From Spirochaetia bacterium (GTDB taxonomy: Bacteria; Spirochaetota; Spirochaetia; CAKZLE01): DNA of 64,000 bases. Shown one piece after another: positions 57,607 to 64,000 of the stretch. The DNA is taken from the NCBI GenBank assembly GCA_021736385.1, contig JAIPFY010000002.1, forward strand, positions 35,780-99,779, read 5' to 3'. Each line of letters opens with the position of its first letter. The first letter of the stretch is position 1. The translations under genes were made by a program, and so were the position numbers. The notes under the pieces are model-generated. The model ran no database searches and had not been told where the DNA came from. It worked only from the letters and a program-made list of their open reading frames with translations.

Positions 57607-59617
57607 AAATGTATTAGAAATCAAAGAATTGAATGTTCACTATACCACACTCACGACTACCGTGGTGGCACTCAAAGACGTTTCCCTGCACGTAGGTCCG
57701 AAAGAGGCCCTTGGAATCATAGGGGAGTCTGGTTGTGGGAAAAGTACTCTTTCCTATGCGATCATGGATTATCTTCCGCTCAATGGAGCAAGTACCGGAC
57801 AGATCTTGTTCAAGGGAGAAGACTTGCTTGCTCTCAGTAATAAGGAGATGCAGAAGTTTCGCGGAAACAGGATCGCCATGGTGTATCAGAATCCCTATTC
57901 AAGCTTGAACCCTTCTTTGACCATAGGATTTCAGCTTGAAGAAGTGACGATGTTCCACAGGGGCTTTACTCGTGAGAAGGCAAGAGAGACGGCGATCGAA
58001 ACATTGATCGACCTTCACCTGGGTGATGCTGTGGGGATCGTAAAGCGGTATCCTCATCAGATAAGCGGTGGTATGCAGCAGAGGATATGTATAGCTATGG
58101 CACTGCTGTGCAGGCCTGATCTCATGATCCTTGATGAGCCGACGACGGCCCTTGACGTAACTACTGAAGCTGTGATTCTCGACCTGATTCTGGAACTGAA
58201 AGAGAAGTATGATATGTCTATGATCTATATCTCTCATGATATCGGGGTAGTGAATAAGGTATCCGATAGGATTGCCATCATGTACCGGGGCGAGGTCGTT
58301 GAGACAGGGGATAAAAAAGCTATTTTCGATGATCCACAACACCCCTACACCCGGGCCCTGATCAACTGTATTCCCCGATCGGGAGTAGTCAAAGAGCATG
58401 TGAAACTCAATACCATACCGGGCTATGTGACACGAAGGAGTGCTGAGGAGTCCGGGTGTCCGTTTGTTGCCCGCTGTGAACAAAAGAATTCAACGTGTGA
58501 AGAGCAGTATGGGATGAAAGAATGGGCAGAAAACCATTATACAGCCTGTGACAGAGCGTATGCAACAGATGTACCAGCTAAAAAACTGCAGGTAGATGAG
58601 GGGAGTATCCCTGATACCGGAGATGCGGAGCATAAGAATGTGCTTGAACTTGATAATGTATACCGCTACTTTGGGCACGCAGGTAAGCGAGTTCGAGCAG
58701 TCGATGGTATAAATCTTACGATGGAACGGAACTCTGTCCTTGGGGTAGTTGGGGAATCAGGATGTGGCAAAAGCACTATGGGGCACACCGTGACGGGGCT
58801 CTATCCTCCTACAAAAGGACGAATACTCTTCGACGGAACAGATATCTCTGTTTCATGGAGGAAAAGATCACCGGATGTGCTGAAAAATCTTCAGTTGATA
58901 TTTCAGAATCCCGGACGGTCTCTCAACCCATCCTTTACCCTTGAGCAGATTATCGGAAGACCGATGAAGAAGCTGCTTGGGATCGAATCAAAACAAGAAC
59001 GTCGTAAATTGATCATCGATATTCTGAAGAAAGTCGACCTGGGTGAAGAATATATTTCCAGAAAACCTAAACAGCTTTCTGGAGGAGAGATGCAGCGGGC
59101 TGCAGTAGCTCGAGCATTTTCTATTTCACCGAATCTGCTTGTATGTGATGAGCCGACCTCTGCTTTGGATGCCTCTGTTCAGGCCTCTGTGCTGAATCTA
59201 CTGGTGGACCTGCAAAAAGAAAGCGGTGCATCCTATATGTTCATCTCACATGATCTGAATGTGATTAATTATCTCAGCGATCAGATCATGGTGATGTATT
59301 TGGGACGTATCTGCGAATATGGTACGAAAAACGAGGTGGTGGGTTCTCCGCATCACCCCTATACTGAGGCGCTTCTATCAGCAGTTCCAGATGTTGATCC
59401 GACGAAAACTCGCGGGACCATACGCCTGAAAGGTGCACCACCCAATCCGACTCAAAAGATCGTCGGCTGCCCGTTTTCCGGAAGATGCCACCGCAAGATC
59501 GGAAAGATCTGTGATACGACACCACCTCCAAAAGTGGATATATCAGAGACGCACTATGTGTACTGCCATCTTCCACCGCATGAGATGGATATCATCGCCA
59601 CGAAAAAGGGCATGTAA
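57596..59617 (+). CDS. Fused double ABC ATPase (DppD-DppF in one chain)
   Basis: A 673-residue protein carrying two complete ABC ATPases, normally separate DppD and DppF. Unit 1 has GESGCGKSTL (~43), ISGGMQQR and LDEPTTALD. Unit 2 has GESGCGKSTM (~387), LSGGEMQR and CDEPTSALDASVQ. Each ends in the oligopeptide C-terminal domain with cysteines (CPFVARCEQKNSTC and CPFSGRCHRKIGKIC). One polypeptide can therefore power the permease pair. It is the last gene of the operon and is followed by a terminator. Confidence 0.95.
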   Translation: MKTENVLEIKELNVHYTTLTTTVVALKDVSLHVGPKEALGIIGESGCGKSTLSYAIMDYLPLNGASTGQILFKGEDLLALSNKEMQKFRGNRIAMVYQNPYSSLNPSLTIGFQLEEVTMFHRGFTREKARETAIETLIDLHLGDAVGIVKRYPHQISGGMQQRICIAMALLCRPDLMILDEPTTALDVTTEAVILDLILELKEKYDMSMIYISHDIGVVNKVSDRIAIMYRGEVVETGDKKAIFDDPQHPYTRALINCIPRSGVVKEHVKLNTIPGYVTRRSAEESGCPFVARCEQKNSTCEEQYGMKEWAENHYTACDRAYATDVPAKKLQVDEGSIPDTGDAEHKNVLELDNVYRYFGHAGKRVRAVDGINLTMERNSVLGVVGESGCGKSTMGHTVTGLYPPTKGRILFDGTDISVSWRKRSPDVLKNLQLIFQNPGRSLNPSFTLEQIIGRPMKKLLGIESKQERRKLIIDILKKVDLGEEYISRKPKQLSGGEMQRAAVARAFSISPNLLVCDEPTSALDASVQASVLNLLVDLQKESGASYMFISHDLNVINYLSDQIMVMYLGRICEYGTKNEVVGSPHHPYTEALLSAVPDVDPTKTRGTIRLKGAPPNPTQKIVGCPFSGRCHRKIGKICDTTPPPKVDISETHYVYCHLPPHEMDIIATKKGM

Positions 59618-59668
59618 GAAATACCAGAGCACCCCCTGCGGTCCTCTGTATGATTGCTTCATCACTGG

Positions 59669-59704
59669 CACACCGCCCAACAGATCTATCTGTCAGGCGG
59701 TGTG
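59669..59704 (+). terminator. Terminator of the ABC operon
   Basis: CACACCGCC (59669-59677) pairs with GGCGGTGTG (59696-59704), with ACAGAT/ATCTGT inside. It lies ~50 bases after the fused ATPase stop. Confidence 0.75.
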
Positions 59705-60044
59705 ATATCATCCTGTTTCTTTGCGATGTTCGTATTCCTGATACGGACAATGTCTTTTCCCGAAACTTCCGGGTGATATGAATCTCTCTCTCCTTGATAG
59801 GATGATCAGCGTTCTTTCTGTATCCAACTCCTGATTTCTGAAGCTGTTCCGTACCCTCTATCATATCTTGTCAGCACATGCTGCATAGTCTCATTGAATA
59901 GTGAAACCATTTTTGTGTAGTAAGGATTCTTTCTTAAACAGAGTTGCAGCCAAATGATCAGTGTCCTTGTTTCACTATCACGTAGTATCTATCTTCTGGT
60001 AGCATCAAGTATACGATACTGAAAGAACATGGCGTATTTGCATA
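59705..60044. other. Gene remnants and inverted repeat
   Basis: No intact gene. ATAGTGAAAC (59898-59907) and GTTTCACTAT (59969-59978) form a 10-bp inverted repeat. On the minus strand a ~60-codon coherent-looking fragment (NETMQHVLTRYDRGYGTASE) ends near 59803, but I cannot assign it. The stretch is probably debris from earlier insertions or deletions. Confidence 0.35.
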
Positions 60045-60275
60045 TTAGATGGAGCGATACCACTCTGTATCCGCAATATAATCTAGTAGCCACATCTGAT
60101 GAATCACGAACAGATCTGCTGCTTCAAGATGGAACAGCGTATCTGTGTATCGATCTGTCATTCGAAGCAATTCGCCCTCAAGTTCTGTATCAGATACGAG
60201 AAAACGATCCCGTTCCGGTTTTGATATCCACTCAGAACTGTGTGGTATATGCAGAAGTAGGGGACTGCTGATCAT
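60045..60275 (-). pseudogene. N-formylglutamate amidohydrolase fragment
   Basis: The minus-strand reading MISSPLLLHIPHSSEWISKP, continuing FLVSDTELEGELLRMTDRYTD, matches the N-terminus of the N-formylglutamate amidohydrolase (HutG-type) family, including the metal-site HIPHSS. Only ~76 codons remain of the ~250 usual; after ADLFVIHQ the sequence loses family character and stops. The ORF track begins 13 codons earlier. The full enzyme would release formate from N-formylglutamate in histidine breakdown; this copy must be dead. Confidence 0.65.
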
Positions 60276-60487
60276 AGTGATAAACTCAACTCTTCCCGTG
60301 ATCTCTTTTCTCACTTCTGGAACATATGCTTCACTCCTGTTCAGTATCTATAGTGTGAAAAACTACTTGAGTACATCAGATGGTAATGATCTCCTGTCAA
60401 TGAGGATATGGTACCATCCCTGTCGTATCAATGCCATACTGCCAAAACAGAATGCTCTGGCTATCAGTGTGAGAAGGATCTGGTAGG

Positions 60488-60880
60488 ATGAATTGGTCTT
60501 TGATCGAACCTGATACGAAGACTGCTCTGGTGCATTATCGAAAGAGAGACCGGGTGGAGAAGCAGTTCGACATGTTGAAGCATATGATCGATGAGAGAAG
60601 ACTGCGGACCAACGGTCCGACAGCTCATGAATCGATCGTCTTCATACGATTCCTTTCACTCATCATCACAGAATACGTAAGAACAGTCTTGAAGGATACA
60701 CCGATCAAGGAGAAGAAGGAATCTGCAAAGAGATGGATCACCAGGTATACAGTGGCTGAGGTATTTGACAGACTTGAATCCTATACTGAAGTCTCATTCA
60801 AGGGACGATACAAACCCATTCGACCTACGAAGACAAAGGCCCAAAGAGAGATATTCAAGATCTTCGAACTAGACCAATGA
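60488..60880 (+). pseudogene. C-terminal fragment of an IS1634-like (IS4-type) transposase
   Basis: The 130-codon ORF contains YRKRDRVEKQFDMLKHMIDERRLRTNGPTAHESIVFIRFLSLIITEYVR, the C-terminal DDE-domain end of IS1634/IS4-group transposases, with the catalytic glutamate in the VEKQFDMLK helix. The N-terminal three quarters, including both aspartates, is missing. It is a remnant of a dead insertion sequence; no terminal repeats were found around it. Confidence 0.75.
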
Positions 60881-60919
60881 TCGCCTAGCTGTAATTGTTC
60901 GAGATTTCAGGGTGATATC

Positions 60920-60997
60920 TCATGAGTTATAGGACAAATGAAGAATGTACGATACACATTGTTTCCCTTTGACCAACTGGCTACGTACTTTTGGCAT
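60920..60997 (-). pseudogene. Possible truncated gene start
   Basis: A strong AGGAGGTGTTC ribosome-binding site precedes an ATG that reads MPKVRSQLVKGKQCVSYILH and stops after 25 codons. The opening resembles the first residues of some IS transposases, but the match is too short to assign. It could be the severed 5' end of a lost gene. Confidence 0.25.
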
Positions 60998-61284
60998 GAA
61001 CACCTCCTGCATCAGATAACTATTAAATGATACAGAATGAGAAATGTAATACCATAGTACATCGATACGTCTGTATGGTTGTGTAGCATATTATTACATT
61101 GAGAATGCAGGTTTCAAAGAGATTAACTTAGCTTTTTACTAGCGTAACAGTGATTTTAGGGTATACTGGTGTTAGACTGTATTCGTTATTAGTGTAATCT
61201 GACAGGTGAGACCGTACATCATGTACGGTTTCTTCTACCGTAATGTGATTACGTAGTCATTTATTGAAAAGGAGCTTAAACTAT
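60998..61284. promoter_or_regulatory. Upstream control region of the interrupted cupin gene
   Basis: The DNA left of the IS66 element holds a 9-bp perfect dyad ACCGTACAT-c-ATGTACGGT (61211-61229) followed by TTTCTTCT, which could be a terminator or an operator. A second dyad CGTAAT-gtg-ATTACG lies at 61239-61253, close to the ribosome-binding site AAAAGGAGC (61267-61275). A TATACT box is at 61162-61167. The second dyad suits a repressor or activator site. Confidence 0.45.
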
Positions 61285-61292
61285 GAATTATG
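61285..61292. repeat. Left 8-bp target-site duplication of the IS66 element
   Basis: GAATTATG immediately before the left terminal repeat, identical to 63033-63040 after the right one. An 8-bp duplication is characteristic of IS66-family insertion and shows both copies derive from one event. Confidence 0.92.
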
Positions 61293-61487
61293 GTAACTAC
61301 TCAGGTACCCGCAAAAAGAATGCTTGAAAACTAGTGTAATTTTCAGCCATCTGGCCTCACGATTTCCAATATGAAGTCATGCACAGAAACTCTCAATTTG
61401 ATTAATATTTCTCGTATATATAACGATTTACTGTTGTAATTAGTGGCCTAAAATGCTATAGTAACTCCTATAAGGAAAAGGAATTGT

Positions 61488-63005
61488 ATGGCATCAAAAG
61501 GCTCTAGGAGACAGACAAAAGGACTGCCGAATCACCCTCAGATTGAGGGTGATTCGGTGACTATGGAGCAGTTGATTGCACTTGTTTCCAAGCTGTCAGA
61601 TCAGATCACGGTGTTAACCGATACTATCACTGATCTCAAACAGACCGTTGTTGCAAAAGATAAGCGGATAGCTGAACTGGAAGCCCGGTTGAACAAAAAC
61701 AGCGGAAACAGCAATAAGCCACCAAGTTCTGACTTTTTCAGTAAACCAAAACCCTCATCGATCAACCAAGGTAAAAAACGGAAAAAATCGTCTGGTGGAC
61801 AGAAAGGCCATGCTGGTTCGACTATGAAGCTCAAAGATACTCCTGATGTCATCCGCCCCTGTCTTCCTGCTGACTGCATCGGTTGTGAGTGTGCTGGGCA
61901 CTGTGGAAGTACTGTTCGAGAGTCCCGACAGGTTGTGGATATCTGCATCACGAGTGAACAGAGCCGATATGATCTGATTGAACGTGTCTGTCCCAAAAGC
62001 GGAAAAACACTGGCAGGGGTATTCCCTGAAGGGGTGAATGCCCCTCAGCAATACGGGAACAACCTGAAGGCTATGGTGGTCACCCTCTCCTCATTTGGGA
62101 TGGTCAGTACCTCAAGGATCAGCGAGATGATGGGAGGACTTACCGGATTATCGATCAGTGACGGAACGATATGCAACATCCTTGCAGACTGTGCCAGACG
62201 CTGCACTGAGTTGCTCCCTGAATTGAAGAACAAGGTCAGATCCTCAGCTGTGGCCCATTTTGATGAGACCGGTATCAGGGTGGGGGGCAAGGTCCATTGG
62301 GCGCATACGGCTTCCACTGAACTGATAACTCTCATCAGTGCACATCAGAAACGGGGTGTAGCGGGTATCCTGGCAGGAGGAGTCCTCAAAGGGTATGAGG
62401 GCATTGCTGTTCATGATTGCTGGGGTCCTTACTATCATAAGGAGTTTGCTGGTATCCTGCATGCAGTATGCGGGGCACATATTGATCGGGAGCTGGAAGG
62501 GATCATACAGCATACGACTCAACGATGGCCGAGATCATTTAGGAGACTGCTGAAGAAGCTTTATGGTAGGAAGCGAAAGCTGTTAGCCCAGGGAATCGAT
62601 CATGCGTCGCCAGAAGAGATCGCTGAAATCTTCGAAGAGTATGATCGCATCCTGAAAAAAGGGTTTTCTCGAAACCCCTATCCGAAATCTGAACAGGTGA
62701 AACGGGGACGACCGAAGAGAGGAAAGATTCTTAGTCTGTTAGAACGACTGAGAGATTTGAAAGATTCTGTCTTACGGTTCTTCACAGACTTCAGGGTTCC
62801 CTTCTCGAACAACATCGGAGAGAAGAGCTTCCGCTTGAGCAAACTGAAAATGAAAGTGGCAGGATCCTTTCGATCGGATTCGGGTGGATCAAATTTCTGT
62901 ACGATCTTCTCGGTCATTGATACAGTCAGGAAACATGGTGGTAATCCATTCGAAGCCCTCTCAGCACTATTCACGAACTCATTTTCTCTAGATTTTCTCA
63001 GCTAG
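61488..63005 (+). CDS. tnpC: IS66-family transposase (TnpC)
   Basis: A 505-residue DDE transposase. It has a leucine-rich N-terminal coiled coil (MEQLIALVSKLSDQITVLTDTITDLKQ), a linker LNKNSGNSNKPPSSD typical of IS66, and a zinc-like Cys/His segment with DCIGCECAGHCG. The catalytic core includes AHFDETGIRVGGKVHWAH, VHDCWGPYY and, near the end, NNIGEKSFRLSKLKMKVAGSFRS with the glutamate. All parts look intact. The ATG at 61488 has AAAAGGAATTG upstream; a second in-frame ATG at 61563 lies just behind a strong hairpin. Confidence 0.95.
   Translation: MASKGSRRQTKGLPNHPQIEGDSVTMEQLIALVSKLSDQITVLTDTITDLKQTVVAKDKRIAELEARLNKNSGNSNKPPSSDFFSKPKPSSINQGKKRKKSSGGQKGHAGSTMKLKDTPDVIRPCLPADCIGCECAGHCGSTVRESRQVVDICITSEQSRYDLIERVCPKSGKTLAGVFPEGVNAPQQYGNNLKAMVVTLSSFGMVSTSRISEMMGGLTGLSISDGTICNILADCARRCTELLPELKNKVRSSAVAHFDETGIRVGGKVHWAHTASTELITLISAHQKRGVAGILAGGVLKGYEGIAVHDCWGPYYHKEFAGILHAVCGAHIDRELEGIIQHTTQRWPRSFRRLLKKLYGRKRKLLAQGIDHASPEEIAEIFEEYDRILKKGFSRNPYPKSEQVKRGRPKRGKILSLLERLRDLKDSVLRFFTDFRVPFSNNIGEKSFRLSKLKMKVAGSFRSDSGGSNFCTIFSVIDTVRKHGGNPFEALSALFTNSFSLDFLS
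61527..61557 (+). promoter_or_regulatory. 14-bp hairpin inside the transposase 5' coding region
   Basis: CCGAATCACCCTCA (61527-61540) and TGAGGGTGATTCGG (61544-61557) form a perfect stem with a 3-base loop, ~40 bases after the start codon and 5 bases before the internal ATG at 61563. Such a structure could lower transposase expression or block transcripts that read in from outside. Confidence 0.7.
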
Positions 63006-63032
63006 TCTCAGGGAAGGGACCTGAGTAGTTAC

Positions 63033-63040
63033 GAATTATG
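63033..63040. repeat. Right 8-bp target-site duplication of the IS66 element
   Basis: GAATTATG directly after the right terminal inverted repeat, matching 61285-61292. Confidence 0.92.
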
Positions 63041-64000
63041 AATCAAACAAACACCTGGTCAGATTCGCTGACCTCAAATATGCTCGAGCCGCATTCATCG
63101 ATGCTCGAATCCCGGGAAGCCATCTGAAAGAGAACTACTGTATCGTAGGGAAGGGTGTCTCTCAGGATTCTAGACAACCGATACATATCCTTGAGACCGA
63201 TGGTTTTCATCTTGGAGCAGCCGGACAACCACCGGGGATCCTTAACTCTCTCCATAGTCATCGTTCTGCCGAGATCTTCATGATCTACAAAGGGACTTTC
63301 AGGATCTACTGGGGAGCTGAGGGAGAGCATGAGGCATTTCTGGGTCCTGGTGATCTCATCACAGTGCCGGTCCATTGTTTCAGAGGTTTTGAGGTGGTTG
63401 GAGTCGAGAGCGGCTTCATGTTCGTCGTTCTTGGAGGAGACGATTGTGGAGGCGGGATCATCGTCCATCCATCAATCCTCTCAGAAGGGCAAAAATATGG
63501 CCTCTATCTGAAGAAAGACAATACTCTCGCAGATACGGTTATCGGTGACCCCATTCCAGAAGAGTCTGAACTCTTCACACCTTTGACTCCTGAAGAGGTC
63601 GCTGAGTATGACAACTTCACTGTAGAAGAGATGATGGAGCATGTATCATTGAAGAAAGACAGGACTGCCAGAGAGAGTCCTTTCACAGAGTCAGGTACAT
63701 TCAACTGTTACCATATTTCTGGTCACCCTGATCATCCTGATGCGTTTGAGGTACAAAGCAGGGACGGTCTCTGTGTCTATGGATATGAGATACCCGAAGG
63801 GGGTTATGTCCCCATGCACAGGAGAGTCGAGAATCAGATTCTGGTAAACTTCTCAGGTGATGTGAAACTTACCTTCGACGATCCAGAGTTGATGCCGATA
63901 ATTCTCGGACCTGGTGATACTTATGACCTTCCGAAAACTCTTGGGGTAGCGATAGAGGGTATACGAGAGACGGGATATATCTACTGTATGGTACATGGTG
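63037..64000 (+). pseudogene. Two-domain cupin gene, 5' end cut by the IS66 element (partial)
   Basis: The frame TAT GAA TCA AAC is open from the right duplication to the window edge (over 320 codons) and is missing from the ORF track. Joining it to the left flank restores ATG AAT TAT GAA behind AAGGAGC. The protein has a cupin domain with HSHRSAEIFMIYKG (HxHx3Ex6G, ~72-85) and GPGDLITVPVHCF, and a second jellyroll near the end (PEGGYVPMHRRVENQILVNF). The ligand is unknown. After insertion no in-frame ATG remains before about codon 81, so the copy is probably inactive unless expressed from the element. Confidence 0.8.

Larger units (their letters stand above)
61293..63032 (+). mobile_element. 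Complete IS66-family insertion sequence (single-ORF, ISBst12-like type)
   Basis: The 1740-bp element is bounded by inverted repeats: GTAACTACTCAGGT at 61293 and its complement ACCTGAGTAGTTAC ending at 63032, perfect for 14 bp and similar for a few more with a one-base offset. GAATTATG flanks both sides. It carries only the tnpC-type transposase; tnpA and tnpB accessory genes of classical IS66 are absent. The intact ends and ORF suggest a recent, possibly active insertion. It splits a cupin gene at codon 3. Confidence 0.92.

Noticed and set aside
60145-60486. 113-codon plus-strand ORF as a membrane protein
   Set aside because: Its first half is antisense to the HutG-type fragment, whose reading has clear family motifs; the second half has no support.

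Overview
The window comes from a spirochaete (phylum Spirochaetota) of moderate GC content. The main evidence is a V-type ATPase operon in the spirochaete order E, DUF2764, A, B, D, I, K. Supporting evidence is the gene run uvrA, LptD-like, phoH, 7TM-HD phosphohydrolase, ybeY, CorC-like. Spirochaete-style exported proteins are also present, including a solute-binding protein whose signal peptide ends near GGQQE. I cannot name the genus. No rRNA or convincing tRNA gene was found.

Bases 1-46460 are dense housekeeping sequence, mostly on the plus strand. The parts are: the end of ileS, a lipoprotein and an FmdB-type protein; a minus-strand tRNA thiolation pair (cysteine desulfurase and thiI); aroB; a minus-strand hisS and HrpA-like helicase pair; pcnB; a P-loop ATPase with an Asp23-like tail; a large exported Ig/PKD-like protein; the V-ATPase operon, whose K subunit carries the residues of a sodium-binding rotor; ispG-uvrA-lptD-phoH-7TM-HD-ybeY-corC, in which ispG and most junctions from phoH onward overlap; gapA-pgk-tpiA-secG; a fold and quality-control group (flavodoxin-like protein, parvulin, nusB, map, HtrA, phosphoribosyltransferase); a minus-strand beta-barrel and lipoprotein pair; and folD-miaB-lapA.

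Bases 46461-64000 are accessory. A hairpin-rich gene-free stretch (46461-46754) is followed by a minus-strand five-gene operon: an alkyl-DHAP-synthase-like FAD oxidase, ETF beta, ETF alpha, a short-chain dehydrogenase and an FGGY sugar kinase. It is divergent from an RpiR regulator, with paired operator-like repeats in between. This gene set resembles the poorly understood ygcU/ygcR/ygcQ/ygcW/ygcE genes of E. coli. It looks like an ETF-coupled catabolic route for an unknown polyol or sugar acid, and it is the best candidate here for an undescribed system. About 1 kb of apparently decayed DNA separates it from a peptide-family ABC transporter whose two ATPases are fused into one protein.

The right end is a graveyard of mobile DNA. 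It holds a fragment of an N-formylglutamate amidohydrolase gene, the C-terminus of an IS1634-like transposase, and a complete IS66-family element (61293-63032) with an exact 8-bp target duplication. The element sits within the first codons of a two-domain cupin gene that runs off the window and is missing from the ORF track. Removing the element and one duplication restores an ATG with a good ribosome-binding site.
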